From: an uncultured Eggerthellaceae bacterium
Lineage (GTDB): Bacteria; Actinomycetota; Coriobacteriia; Coriobacteriales; Eggerthellaceae
Reading direction: 5' to 3'
Assembly (NCBI GenBank): GCA_944321455.1
Contig: CALULI010000006.1
Coordinates: 1-64,000, forward strand
Length of the DNA stretch: 64,000 bases
Shown here: piece after piece, positions 16,061 through 25,719 of the stretch
Position numbering within the stretch: the first letter of the stretch is position 1
Layout of the letters: each line of letters starts with the position of its first letter
The notes under the pieces: generated by a model
The model's input: the letters and a program-made list of their open reading frames with translations, nothing else
Databases searched by the model: none
Told to the model about the DNA's origin: nothing
Translations under genes and position numbers: made by a program

Positions 16061-18259
16061 TCAGCATTCTCTTTTGCGAATCAGTGCCACGACCCCAACT
16101 GCCAAAGCAAAACAAGCAACCAAGATCAGAGGAAGAGCCAGACTGGATTCACCTAGCACAGGGATCTTTGCATCGGTAGATGTATTGGGATCATTGGAGT
16201 CTTTAGACTTGTCAAGCACTTCAGAAATAGTTGGATCATCAGGATCCTCTGGATCGACCACAGACTCATCTGCCACATTGTAGAAATGCAAGTATTGATT
16301 TCCTGACACAAGATTGCCATCGAGGGAAGTCTCTGTCTTGAACGGAGAGTTCTGAATACCCATAGCGGCAGTTGCCATATCGTCCCAAAGAGGATTCGGA
16401 TAACCCAATCGAGCTCCTTCAAGTGCGTCAACGGAATACCACATACCCTCAGCGGGAATCACAGTAAGACTACCGAAAAACTGCACGGAATCCGTAAGAC
16501 CTACAGTCTGGACATTAGCACCTTTAAGAACGATATTTCCCGTTTCAGAATTGGACCTGGCAATTTGCAGGGTACCTGCGTAAATACCTACGGAGGTGCC
16601 ATCATCGGCATCATACAACCTCTGAGCGCTAGCTTTCACGCTCGCATCCGTAATGAGGACATTTCCCGCATGCGCATAGATACCAGCAATGTCTTCGCTT
16701 GCAAAGCCGCTGTCGGCCTCAACCTGGGTGCTTGTACCTGAAATAACTACATCACCCGCGCTGCTATAGATGCCAGCCCCAAATATTGGTTCAACACCGT
16801 CCATATTTGACGTAGCACCAATAGTATGGACTGTTCCACCCGTTATGGAAATACCGTGGTAGCCGAAAATGCCATATGCTGCACCATCTTCGGTCAAGCT
16901 TGCAGCAACCGTCTCAACATTTCCACCCGTAATGCAGACAGAACCTTCGTTGGCATAAATACCGGAGCTGAACGCAGAATATGGATTCTGAAGATTGACT
17001 GCACGGCCACCAGAAGCTTTTGTGCTGCCGTTCAATCGAACATCACCCGTCAGTGAATAAACGCCCGCACTCCAGGTTGCTGCATCACCCATAGCAGTCA
17101 CATCCGCACCGTCAAAAACAATACCCTGGCCAGCAAAAATGCCATAGGAGCACTCGGTGGCACCGTTGTCCGCATGAACGTAAGAGGAGTTTGCCTTAAC
17201 CTTAGCATCTCGGATGTCAACCGTTCCCGTTGCCACAATACCGCAGTTCATAAACGAACCGCTGTCATTCATGTAGCTAATCCCTACATCATTTTTTACC
17301 GTCAAGCTCCCTCGATTATCGCTACCATTTCGCACCGTGAGAGAGCCCCCTTTACAGGCAATGGGCGCGGCAGGTTCGGGAACGACGTAACTGCCAGCAA
17401 TCGAAGTCTGCCAGGTGAGGCCGCTAATCTCTACCGATCCATCAAGCGTCACTGAGTTGTCACCGATAAGTGCAATGGTCAGGTCCTGTTCAGCATAGAT
17501 AGCGAATCGGCTATCGCTTACTGCGAGGTTCACATTGTTAAGCGTAAGCGTCGCAGAATTCTCATCGTAAGTAACTGTCGCACCTTCGTCAGAATCGCCC
17601 AACACGTCATCTGCATTCAGATTAGATACCTGCACACCAGCTACCCATACATTGTAATACACAGCCGAAGGATCGCCGCCTGACCCGTCCTTATCAACCA
17701 CATACCCATTGGTTATAACGCCATCAGGAATGTCAGAGAAATTAGAAACAGTAGCACCATTCTTATCCTGAACAGAAACAATTTTTAGATGTGTTTTCCC
17801 ATCAGCAGAAGTTGCTGCACTTTCTGCAATCTCATAGCGCCATACGTGAAGGGATGCATCTATGTCAGAAAACACATCAGTGCCTAATGTTGTCTGTTCG
17901 GAAATAAGAATGTCTTTCAGATTACCGCAACCACTAAATGCATTGCTCTCAATAAAGGTTACGCTTTCAGGAATCATCACGCTCTCAAGGCTGGCACATC
18001 CATCAAACGCACGTTCTTCTATACCAACCACAGGATAGGATTCTCCATTAAATGATACGGTCTTCGAAATACTTACCGCACCAGAAACAGACGCATCGCA
18101 ATGCGAAACTGTTGCGGTTTTCTCTGTTTCATTTGCACAATAGCTTATGCCGTCTTCTTGGATATAGTCATCTGCAAAACTTGGCGTGACCACACCAAAA
18201 AAAGCCACTGCCACCACAATCACAATTCCAAAGAAAACCCCAGCAAGTTTTCGTTCCAT
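16061..18259 (-). CDS. Secreted leucine-rich-repeat and beta-helix surface protein
   Basis: About 732 aa. A signal peptide (LAGVFFGIVIVVAVAFFGVV, cleavage near SFA) is followed by an LRR_5/BspA-like segment (VGIEERAFDGCASLESVMIP and SNAFSGCGNLKDI). A long series of beta-helix units follows (DVVISGTSTQVEAD, NVLITDASVKAS, ISITGGTVHTIG), of the carbohydrate-binding kind also seen at 2069. It ends with IPVLGES, a membrane helix and RKREC, so the sortase signal is degenerate and membrane retention may replace wall anchoring. I use ATG 18259 (GGTGGGGAT just upstream); GTG 18298 would put 13 residues before the signal peptide. Confidence 0.7.
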   Translation of the reverse strand: MERKLAGVFFGIVIVVAVAFFGVVTPSFADDYIQEDGISYCANETEKTATVSHCDASVSGAVSISKTVSFNGESYPVVGIEERAFDGCASLESVMIPESVTFIESNAFSGCGNLKDILISEQTTLGTDVFSDIDASLHVWRYEIAESAATSADGKTHLKIVSVQDKNGATVSNFSDIPDGVITNGYVVDKDGSGGDPSAVYYNVWVAGVQVSNLNADDVLGDSDEGATVTYDENSATLTLNNVNLAVSDSRFAIYAEQDLTIALIGDNSVTLDGSVEISGLTWQTSIAGSYVVPEPAAPIACKGGSLTVRNGSDNRGSLTVKNDVGISYMNDSGSFMNCGIVATGTVDIRDAKVKANSSYVHADNGATECSYGIFAGQGIVFDGADVTAMGDAATWSAGVYSLTGDVRLNGSTKASGGRAVNLQNPYSAFSSGIYANEGSVCITGGNVETVAASLTEDGAAYGIFGYHGISITGGTVHTIGATSNMDGVEPIFGAGIYSSAGDVVISGTSTQVEADSGFASEDIAGIYAHAGNVLITDASVKASAQRLYDADDGTSVGIYAGTLQIARSNSETGNIVLKGANVQTVGLTDSVQFFGSLTVIPAEGMWYSVDALEGARLGYPNPLWDDMATAAMGIQNSPFKTETSLDGNLVSGNQYLHFYNVADESVVDPEDPDDPTISEVLDKSKDSNDPNTSTDAKIPVLGESSLALPLILVACFALAVGVVALIRKREC

Positions 18260-18374
18260 ATCCCCACCAGTCCTTTTACAAGCAAAACAAATTTCCACCT
18301 GTCAGCAGAAACAGGAATTCCACCCGTCATCAATAGGCCTTTTCTCCATTGTCTCGTAATGGTTTTGCTCACAC

Positions 18375-18405
18375 TATTACCCATTTTGGGCAGCAAAACG
18401 GGTAA
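18375..18405. promoter_or_regulatory. Palindrome upstream of the surface-protein gene
   Basis: ATTACCCATTTT and AAAACGGGTAAT form a 12-bp inverted repeat with one mismatch around a 7-nt centre, about 115 bp upstream of ATG 18259 and about 95 bp past the end of the LuxR-type gene. It could be an operator for that regulator. A terminator is less likely because no T-run follows. Confidence 0.4.
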
Positions 18406-18498
18406 TAGGCGGGCAAAGCCACACTTGCAGGAAGTTCACCTGCTCTTGCCTTGCTTTCGAATGCTGTGACGCGAAAGGCGGGCGTAAGCGGTGCGCGG

Positions 18499-19653
18499 CT
18501 AGCGTAGCATGTAGCGCTGGAGCTCCTTGCGATTCCCTACACCGAGCTTCTTCATGGCGCTGGAGAGATGCCGCTTCGCGGTGTTGATGGAGATGCCAAG
18601 GTGGTCAGCAATTTCTTGGTTGGTCCAGCCGCGGGCGGCCAGCATCGCGAGAGCGAACTCTGTCGTCGTCAAGTTGTCCGCTACCTCCTCGCCCGTCACG
18701 GGGTTGTGGATGCGACGCCACCCAGCCGAAAATCGGTAGGTGATTTCTATGATGCGCTTGAACTCGTCTGGCCACTTCGGCTTGATGACAGACTCGAGCA
18801 TACCCCCGAGCAGCCCGTGATGTTCGCCGAAGCCCTCGATTAGGTCGTCCGGCTGCGCATAGGACCAGGCATTCATGAGATGCCTGTGTGCCTGTTCGAC
18901 GTCCTTCAGGCTCATGTAGTCCATCACCGCGACCAGGTGCAGGTATATGGCGGGAATGGGGAAGCGATTCCCGCCCATCGTCAGGGCGGCCTGCGCAATA
19001 CCCGCGCTGAGTGCGTATGCCCCCTTCAGGTACAGGGAGTGTGCCTGGATGTACAGAGCGAAAGCCCGCAGGCCCTGGGGCAGAAGCGACAGCACCTTCT
19101 CCATGTCGGGCATATTCTGGGGCAGCGGCAGGTGAAGTAGAACCGAGGCGGCTGCCGCGACGAATGCGGTTACCGCCTGCGCCTGCGGCGAGTCGTCGCC
19201 AATATCGTGCAGCGCACGCTCGATTTGGGCAAGATTACTTAGCGCGTTGCCATCTTGGCTGAAATGCAGATGCGCATAGGAACAGATCAAACACGCGGAG
19301 AGGCGTGCGCCGATGTCGTCCGATTCAAGATAGGGCTTTGCATGCTCGATTGCCTTTTCTGGCTGGCCCGAGAAGTAGCAGTACTCGGCCCAGGCGATGT
19401 CGTGCTGAACGCCCTCCTCCATGGCTTCCACGGTCTCCAGGCATTTCCCTGGAGTAAAGGGCGAGTTCATCAGCGACATGAACGCACGTTCCTGAAGAAG
19501 CAGCCGTTCTGGCTGGAGCGAAGGGTCCCGTTGGGAATTGTTCACGTCCTCGGGCACGCTGCACCGCACCTTTCCGCGAGAGGAGCCGTCGGGCTCGCAA
19601 CCGCTCCATGGTATGCCGTCATGTAAGAGTATATTGCATTCTACGCTTTGCAT
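18499..19653 (-). CDS. LuxR-family transcriptional regulator with TPR-like sensor region
   Basis: 384 aa. The C-terminal ~65 residues are a LuxR-type helix-turn-helix (LTTTEFALAMLAARGWTNQE, IADHLGISINTAKRHLSSAM). The N-terminal 300 residues are helix-rich with pairs such as AWAEYCYFSGQPEKAIEHA, resembling the TPR-like region of MalT/LAL-type regulators but without their ATPase domain. GGAG lies 10 bp before ATG 19653. The gene is noticeably GC-richer than the adjacent surface-protein gene. It is transcribed toward the surface genes and may control them; this is inferred only from position. Confidence 0.75.
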   Translation of the reverse strand: MQSVECNILLHDGIPWSGCEPDGSSRGKVRCSVPEDVNNSQRDPSLQPERLLLQERAFMSLMNSPFTPGKCLETVEAMEEGVQHDIAWAEYCYFSGQPEKAIEHAKPYLESDDIGARLSACLICSYAHLHFSQDGNALSNLAQIERALHDIGDDSPQAQAVTAFVAAAASVLLHLPLPQNMPDMEKVLSLLPQGLRAFALYIQAHSLYLKGAYALSAGIAQAALTMGGNRFPIPAIYLHLVAVMDYMSLKDVEQAHRHLMNAWSYAQPDDLIEGFGEHHGLLGGMLESVIKPKWPDEFKRIIEITYRFSAGWRRIHNPVTGEEVADNLTTTEFALAMLAARGWTNQEIADHLGISINTAKRHLSSAMKKLGVGNRKELQRYMLR

Positions 19654-19744
19654 GACTGCTTTTTCTCCCGGCTGCCCTGCAAGTCAAGCTATCCGGAAAG
19701 CTCCTCCTCAGTGGGGTTGAGGATATTGTTTAGGGGATTTTTCA

Positions 19745-20400
19745 TAGAGCGCCTTATGAAGGAAGAAAAAATCGAGGTGAGATACGCCAGGCGGAAACGT
19801 AAATATACAAGCTACATCAGCGAAATCACTCCTGCAGTCCCTGATCTAGTTCAAAGGAATTTTCACGCCGATAAGCCTAACAAGCTTTGGCTAACTGACA
19901 TTACAGAGTTTGCTGCAGCAGACAGTAAGATTTACTTAAGTCCTCTTATCGATTGTTTTGATGGCAAGGTTGTTGCTTATTCAACATCTAAAAACCCCGA
20001 CAATAATTTGGTGGAAGAAATGATTGATAAAGCTCTGTCATCTCTTGGAAAACAACCTAAAGATCTCACCATCCACACTGATAGAGGAGGACACTATAGA
20101 GGCAGCATGTGGATAGAAAAACTGGAAGGACAAGGAATTAAAAGATCTATGTCACGACGGGGTAAAAGTGGAGATAATGCTGCGTGTGAAGGCTTTTCTG
20201 GTCGAATGAAAACCGAAATGTTTTACCACAAAAAATGGAATACCGCCGAAGAGCTGAATCAGGAAATCGGTCGCTATATCAACTTTTATAATAACGAGCG
20301 AATCAAGACCACTCTTGGCGGAATCACCATTAAAGAATATCGTGACAAACTAACAAAATCTCTAAAAAATAGTCCTAAGCCCCCTGAGAAGCAGAATCTT
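19745..20400 (+). pseudogene. IS3-family transposase (OrfB), 5'-truncated
   Basis: The frame enters the family at about ERLMKEEKIEVRYARRKRKY and continues through the integrase core: first Asp in WLTDITEF, second Asp in IHTDRGGHY, Glu in CEGFSGRMKTEMFY, and the closing YNNERIKTTLGG. The helix-turn-helix OrfA and the N-terminal third of OrfB are absent. The start upstream of 19745 is unrelated sequence, and the 3' end runs out of the family after about 20350 into the next gene's leader. No terminal repeats are visible. It is a dead IS remnant left between the LuxR-type gene and 20451. Confidence 0.85.
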
Positions 20401-20450
20401 AGCAAGTTTCCACAGGCAGGCAAACTCTTCAAAACAGAAAGAAGCAGCGC

Positions 20451-20909
20451 ATGGCAGAAAACAGTTTCGAAGATGCTTTCACGGATATCCAAACGGGGCT
20501 TGTTTCGCTTGTGTTTGAAGCGCTTGAGGGTATGCCAAACATTTCGCGTGTATACATTTTTGGAGCAATTGAACAAGGCATGACATCGTTTAACGCTTGC
20601 GTATGTGTTGAGGGGCGTATCGAACGGCTTGATGCTGTTGTGTCTAATCGGAATATCTTGCTTCAGGTAATGGGTCTTGGCTCAAAAGATCTTGCAGACC
20701 TTGAGCAGCTGTGCTCGCAGCATAACCGCGCATGCCCAACACAGCTGCGTGGCTGCTATGTTGTTGGTGGCAGTTATGATGCGCGCTACACCTATGAACC
20801 TATGGCATCGCGAGAAGTGGACCCAATTACGCCAGGCGCTGCCTTTGCAACCTGGGTCGAAGAACTGCGCTCAGGCAGTGATCCATTCCAGACCATCGGC
20901 ACCTGCTAG
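20451..20909 (+). CDS. Unknown protein, 152 aa
   Basis: Begins MAENSFEDAFTDIQ and has an alternating hydrophobic pattern (GMPNISRVYIFGAIEQG, FNACVCVEG) that loosely recalls DUF600/YezG-type immunity proteins, but I cannot assign it. AGAAAGAAG precedes ATG 20451. The gene starts within what was the tail of the IS3 remnant, so its promoter may have been changed by the insertion. It ends convergently, overlapping the last bases of the gene at 20906. Confidence 0.6.
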   Translation: MAENSFEDAFTDIQTGLVSLVFEALEGMPNISRVYIFGAIEQGMTSFNACVCVEGRIERLDAVVSNRNILLQVMGLGSKDLADLEQLCSQHNRACPTQLRGCYVVGGSYDARYTYEPMASREVDPITPGAAFATWVEELRSGSDPFQTIGTC

Positions 20910-21520
20910 TCCTCTACCGCTCCTTCGGTAACACAACGTGCCATCTCTCTTGCCATCGAAAGCGGATGTGCTGGAAACATCGAATCAACCTGCGCATTTT
21001 CCGATACGTTCGACAAAGCTCCCTTTTTATACGTAGGATCATAAGGATCTTGTGCCCATCCCTCTAGGGCAGAATCTCCTTCTCTACCTTGCATGATATA
21101 CATCATGCTCTCACGCACTCCCGTTACTCCTGCCTCATCAAAATAGCCCTGAAGATGAAGAATCTTGCCGCCCGTTTCAATATCAAGGCACAGGATATAC
21201 TGGATTCCCGCTGATACTCCATCTTCTTCTTTGAGGGTTCTTACAATGCTGTAAATAAAGCGACGGTCTTCGTTTACGCCTGATTTCACTTCAACGATCC
21301 CCTGCGATTCATCAAGCATCTGGCGTATGTCTTCAATAACCATTGCCTCATCAAACGGCATTGCTTCATCAGCACGTAACGGATAAAGCAAAGCGAAACA
21401 CAGCGCCATTTCGCTTTGCGTCATAATCGCGATAGAACCTTCAGGGTCATCAGGCGTTGAATCAATCTGCTGGAAATAGTCAGGCACAACGCATGTGATT
21501 TCGCCTACGTTAAGCTTCAT
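20906..21520 (-). CDS. Unknown protein, 204 aa
   Basis: A soluble acidic protein with no signal peptide or membrane segment. It begins MKLNVGEITCVVPDYFQQID and has an FALLYPLRADEAMPFDEAMV segment and a central beta-rich part (RFIYSIVRTLKEEDGVSAGI). Strong ribosome-binding site AAGGGGAGGAATTTGCC before ATG 21520. The pattern resembles bacterial DcrB-like or type VII-secretion-associated small domains, but no family is certain. Confidence 0.6.
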   Translation of the reverse strand: MKLNVGEITCVVPDYFQQIDSTPDDPEGSIAIMTQSEMALCFALLYPLRADEAMPFDEAMVIEDIRQMLDESQGIVEVKSGVNEDRRFIYSIVRTLKEEDGVSAGIQYILCLDIETGGKILHLQGYFDEAGVTGVRESMMYIMQGREGDSALEGWAQDPYDPTYKKGALSNVSENAQVDSMFPAHPLSMAREMARCVTEGAVED

Positions 21521-21834
21521 GGCAAATTCCTCCCCTTGGATGTTTTAGATGGAAAGAGCATAGCAGTATCAAACTTTCAGGATGTACAGCAATAAGGACA
21601 CTTAGATTGATATCAGCGTTTATCATAGTCAAAGTGTTTATCATAGGAAGAGTTCTGCTAGGCACAAGCAACACCCAACAGATACAACAACGCTGCTTAA
21701 TCACCGATAGCTGCAACGACATCAATAAAGCGCCATAACGCCTGCTAAAGGTAACAATATCTAATCGTTGTGCGCCATTTTGAGGCAAGACCTCTATACT
21801 AAACAGGATCACAAAACACTCGGAAAGGATTCCC
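21521..21834. other. Intergenic region, direct repeat only
   Basis: No gene seen. GTTTATCATAG occurs twice, about 17 nt apart (about 21610-21642). The 156-aa minus-strand frame crossing this region is not protein-like. Confidence 0.4.
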
Positions 21835-21924
21835 ATGAACGACAACCACGGATGCTGCTGGTGGATTCTTGTGATTGCCGTAGGTATCGCGGCAGGACTG
21901 TTCCTCTTTGCCACATGCGGGTAA
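21835..21924 (+). CDS. 29-aa single-helix membrane protein
   Basis: ATG 21835 is preceded by GGAAAGGATTCCC, a good ribosome-binding site. The peptide MNDNHGCCWW followed by ILVIAVGIAAGLFLFATCG is one membrane helix with a CCWW entry. Such small proteins often partner a membrane complex. The next gene, 21973, is also a membrane protein and lies 48 bp downstream. Confidence 0.6.
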   Translation: MNDNHGCCWWILVIAVGIAAGLFLFATCG

Positions 21925-21972
21925 ACGTGCGGGCAAACGCGGGCAATCTTGCGAATAAGCATGCGGAAAACC

Positions 21973-22431
21973 ATGGACAACGAATCTTTTCTTCGTGAAT
22001 CAATCAGGTATATCCATGAGAATGTTCAGTCAGTTAAGTTCTACGCTCTCATGGATGCAGTCATCTTGCTGCTGGCCGCAATTCTCTTTTACGCAAACGA
22101 ATGCCTTATTACGCCTGCTATCTCATCTTTTGCGGGCGAAACAATCTGGCATTACCTCATAACAAGTCACGCTAACGATCTTCTTGGTGGCATAGCGTTC
22201 ATGGCTTACACGAACCTGCTGATATCGCTGGTACGGCCTGAAGTCAGGTTAAAAAAGTTAGCTGTAATTGCAGTTTATATATTCTTATGTGGGCTTTTCT
22301 GGGAAGGCGTGGCTCCGCTATTTATTGCGAATAGCGTTGGTGATCCGCTCGATATCCTTTCCTACCTTATTGGCGCTGTACTGTATTGGGCTTGTCTTTC
22401 TGTAGTGAAGACAACGCGGAAAGAGCCCTGA
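21973..22431 (+). CDS. Integral membrane protein, about 152 aa
   Basis: Four hydrophobic segments can be seen (FYALMDAVILLLAAILFYA; LLGGIAFMAYTNLLISLV; LAVIAVYIFLCGLFWEGV; LSYLIGAVLYWACLSVV) after a short polar N-terminus, MDNESFLRES. Starts at TTG 21949, ATG 21961 and ATG 21973 are all in frame; 21973 gives the shortest clean N-terminus but no start has a strong Shine-Dalgarno. Family not recognised. Confidence 0.6.
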   Translation: MDNESFLRESIRYIHENVQSVKFYALMDAVILLLAAILFYANECLITPAISSFAGETIWHYLITSHANDLLGGIAFMAYTNLLISLVRPEVRLKKLAVIAVYIFLCGLFWEGVAPLFIANSVGDPLDILSYLIGAVLYWACLSVVKTTRKEP

Positions 22432-22582
22432 TAGCCAGCGCTCCAGGGCTTGCAATAGGCATAGAGTCAACTCTCTACTCCGACTCTGGATAAAACGGTC
22501 ATTCTTTGATTCGAACGATAAGGACATTATAGTGCGCAAGATTATTCCAGGGTGTCCAATACCCTAGTCACGTAAACAATTA

Positions 22583-23278
22583 TTATGCTGATACAGCCAA
22601 CAAATCGCGGAACTTAGCTAGATCCGCAAAGCGGCTTCCCAAACTTGAAGTAAGAGTTTCGTGCTTTTCAGGTGGCGTAATAAGATCCGACAAAACTTGC
22701 TTCTGGCTCAGATATTCACCCGTAATTGCTTGGCGAAGCAATTCTGCCGTTACGCGTGCATCATAGAGCGCTTCATGCAAAAGATCCTTCGACACGTTGA
22801 CACCACACCATTCAGAGGCAGTTTTCAACGACATGCGACCACGCCGTTTTCCAACATTCAACAAACGCGGATACACCTTCTGCAAATCAAGCCAACGCAT
22901 TTGAGTGATAGCAAGTTGCGCCTGCTTCGTACGAGATTCCTTTACAAGCTGCTCGTAATCAGACGGACTCCAAGCAACAAATCGCGTACGGCCTTCACCA
23001 ACCCAATGCGCAAAATACTCCATCGCATCGCTAAAATGCTCAGCATCCCGTACGTCACTCCAGCAAATTCCTGTTAATTCTTTCACGGTAGTATCAATGT
23101 TGATGGCAAAGTCTGGTTGCACAAATTGACTATACGTATCTAGCACGTCCCCTTCAGGCGAAACGCGAACAGCACCAATCTGAATAATTTCATGAATTAA
23201 CCCTGATGCCGCTGCTTTCTTGGTGGTTTTTGCGAATTCAAAATCTACCACTATATTTTGATCATATATAGAAGCCAT
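22583..23278 (-). CDS. DEDDh 3'-5' exonuclease
   Basis: About 231 aa. The exonuclease motifs are in order: ExoI VVDFEFA (Asp and Glu), HEIIQIGAV, ExoII with the Asp of WSPSDYEQL, and ExoIII HEALYDARVTAELL (His and Asp). This is the fold of DNA polymerase III epsilon and RNase T relatives; it removes nucleotides from nucleic acid 3' ends with two metal ions. No polymerase or BRCT domain is attached. ATG 23278 is favoured over 23323 because the family begins a few residues before motif I. Confidence 0.8.
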   Translation of the reverse strand: MASIYDQNIVVDFEFAKTTKKAAASGLIHEIIQIGAVRVSPEGDVLDTYSQFVQPDFAINIDTTVKELTGICWSDVRDAEHFSDAMEYFAHWVGEGRTRFVAWSPSDYEQLVKESRTKQAQLAITQMRWLDLQKVYPRLLNVGKRRGRMSLKTASEWCGVNVSKDLLHEALYDARVTAELLRQAITGEYLSQKQVLSDLITPPEKHETLTSSLGSRFADLAKFRDLLAVSA

Positions 23279-23484
23279 TTGTCTACCTATCAACGATTCC
23301 CTAATCAACCAATCTCTGATCAAATGATCTTCAATCAGCTACTCATGAGTTATCACGGTTTCTTTGCGCTGTATTCTATCAACACAAAGCACCTTTAAGT
23401 GACCAAGAATCGGGACACATACAGGCAGACCAATCTCATTTTGCGTCTATCGTTATGTGATGCAATTTTAATTTTGTTTTCGTC

Positions 23485-24054
23485 TTATTTGTCGCCTTGT
23501 TTTACCTTGCTTTTGTCCTTTTCTTCCCCTTTTTCATAGGCAGTAAATTCGGCAAGAAAACCCTCTTTGTCTAGCGCCTCTACAATTTCATCAAGCACCT
23601 CTTGCGATTCAGCACTAATGTGATGAAAGTGATAACCATCAGTAATGGCCAACAACGGACTTGAAACACCATCATTAAGATGCTCCACGAATTTTTGGAC
23701 ATCTCTACGGTTTTTAACGTTTAAGGGTGCTTCGATCTTTGCATATGTTCGGTGGTTCACCAGAACATCTTCTACACAACCGCCCAAGTCAACAACAAGA
23801 TTAAGCTCTTCTTCAATACGATCAGAGCCGTGTCGCACCTTTACCAACCTGCGAGGATTAGTGTTTGACTCATTCAAAATATACCCGCGATTGGTGGATA
23901 AAATGTCATAGCCCGAAGTACGAAGCAGCGCAATATCTTGCACAATAATTTGTCTACTTACTCCAAGCGCCTCCCCTAAAGCAGTTCCAGACTGAGGAGT
24001 TTTACTTTCCTGAAGAATCTTAATTATTTCTGAACGACGAGAAGAATTTGTCAT
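23485..24054 (-). CDS. niaR: NiaR, niacin-responsive repressor
   Basis: 189 aa. An N-terminal HTH_11 domain (RRSEIIKILQESKTPQSGTA, LGVSRQIIVQDIALLR) is followed by a 3H domain with the three conserved metal-binding histidines in VLVNHRTY, YHFHHISAE and their surroundings. This is the YrxA/NiaR repressor of NAD-precursor uptake and synthesis, with nicotinate as co-repressor. It lies 84 bp downstream of the niaP-like transporter in the same direction, which fits autoregulated niacin control. The C-terminus is a lysine/glutamate tail. Confidence 0.88.
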   Translation of the reverse strand: MTNSSRRSEIIKILQESKTPQSGTALGEALGVSRQIIVQDIALLRTSGYDILSTNRGYILNESNTNPRRLVKVRHGSDRIEEELNLVVDLGGCVEDVLVNHRTYAKIEAPLNVKNRRDVQKFVEHLNDGVSSPLLAITDGYHFHHISAESQEVLDEIVEALDKEGFLAEFTAYEKGEEKDKSKVKQGDK

Positions 24055-24138
24055 GAAAGACCCTCTCTAAAAACAAACGGCTTCTCTATTGTACAGGCCC
24101 GTTTGCAAATACAGAGGCTATTTAGCAGATAGACAGCA

Positions 24139-25488
24139 CTAACTCTGCATTTCTTCATTGCTGATATCAGTTAGAGGTCGTCCTTTTGTTTCTATACCAA
24201 AAAGCGCAATTACTAATGCCACTATCGCAAATGCCGAAGCTAACATAATGAAGACAACCGTAAAACCAAGTCCTCCACCAAACGAAGCGTAAACCAAAGG
24301 AACAATGAAAGGGGCAACAAACGCGCCGATGCGCCCAAAGCATGCTGCCCAACCCGTTCCTGATCCACGAACATCGGTGGGATACACCTCAGGCGTGTAA
24401 GAATACACACAGCCCCAAGCACCCAGCGCAAAGAAGTACAACAAGCAACCCGAAGCCAAAATTTCTGCTTCCGATGCTGCATGACCAAACAACCATGCGG
24501 CAAGCGCTGTGCCTGCAAAGTAGGCAATGAGGACTTTCTTTCTACCAATTCTTTCGATGAGCCAAGCAGCACTAAAATAACCAGGAAGCTGCGCCAAACA
24601 CATGATTACCGTAAAGCCAAAGCTTGTAACAAGAGAAAACCCTTGAGCTACCAGCAAGCTTGGAGTCCATAAAACAAAGCCGTAGTAGCCAAAGTTAATC
24701 CCAAACCAAATGACCCACAAAACCAACGTAGCGCGAAGATTCTTTCTTGACCACAACTGGGTAAAGGATTTCCATGCAGAAGTTTTAATGGCGCTTAAGT
24801 GTGTTTTTTCTTCATCGGGCACAACAACGCCAGCAGAAGCTTCCATTTTGGTAACTATTTCATCTGCCTCTTGGTGCTTACCTACAAGATCAAGATATCG
24901 TGGCGATTCGGGAACCATAATACGAAGCACGGCAGCGAACAAGGCAGGAAGAGCTCCCACCAAAAAAGCAATACGCCAGCCATACACAGGAATAAGCAAG
25001 TAAGCAACCAGCGCTGCAATAATCCAACCCCATGCCCAGAAGCTTTCCAAAAGAACTACATTTCTACCACGATATTTAATGGGGGAAAATTCGCTTACCA
25101 AAGTTGATGCTGCTGGCAATTCGCCACCAAGACCAAGACCGGTGATAAAGCGACACACAACCAACATAGTGAAATTTACAGAAACGCCGCAAAGAAAACT
25201 TCCTACGCTATACATAAGCAAGGTGAACAAAATCACCTTGCGGCGACCCCACTTATCTGAAGCAGTGCCCGAAAATGCCGCACCAATAATCATGCCAAAA
25301 GTGCCCGCACTTGCCAGCATGCTCTGCTGCAAGGGAGATAAAACCCAATCGCTGCCCACTGCCGCCAAAACGCCTGAGACCATACCTTGATCCATGGCAT
25401 CGAAAAGCCAACCAATGCCAACTATCAAAAGAACCTTATTCATGGTAGGTGTCATAGGAAGACGTTCGAGTCTTTGTGCGATATTCAT
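24139..25488 (-). CDS. niaP: MFS transporter, probable niacin transporter NiaP
   Basis: About 449 aa with 12 membrane segments and the sugar-porter/MFS signatures DKWGRRK (loop 2-3), GLGLGGELPAAS (helix 4) and PESPRYL. It closely follows the NiaP/YceI and MhpT-like group of aromatic-acid transporters. Its assignment to nicotinate uptake rests on the adjacent niaR. ATG 25488 is chosen, with TTGGAGAA upstream; TTG 25506 is the only alternative. Confidence 0.8.
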   Translation of the reverse strand: MNIAQRLERLPMTPTMNKVLLIVGIGWLFDAMDQGMVSGVLAAVGSDWVLSPLQQSMLASAGTFGMIIGAAFSGTASDKWGRRKVILFTLLMYSVGSFLCGVSVNFTMLVVCRFITGLGLGGELPAASTLVSEFSPIKYRGRNVVLLESFWAWGWIIAALVAYLLIPVYGWRIAFLVGALPALFAAVLRIMVPESPRYLDLVGKHQEADEIVTKMEASAGVVVPDEEKTHLSAIKTSAWKSFTQLWSRKNLRATLVLWVIWFGINFGYYGFVLWTPSLLVAQGFSLVTSFGFTVIMCLAQLPGYFSAAWLIERIGRKKVLIAYFAGTALAAWLFGHAASEAEILASGCLLYFFALGAWGCVYSYTPEVYPTDVRGSGTGWAACFGRIGAFVAPFIVPLVYASFGGGLGFTVVFIMLASAFAIVALVIALFGIETKGRPLTDISNEEMQS

Positions 25489-25719
25489 TATTTCTTGCTT
25501 CTCCAATCCATGCTTTGCCTTTTCCTCGAGAAGAAATCAAGCAAACATACTACCGTATATTCAACTGACAAGACACATGAATTGATAAAACATTTTCAAT
25601 CGGTGCAAAACTATCCGTGTAATAATGAAGCACAGATGCATTTCGCTTTTGAACGCGAAAATCGTATTCAACAAAGCAGACGCACGATTTAGAAACTGAG
25701 CGCATAGAAAAAAGAACCC

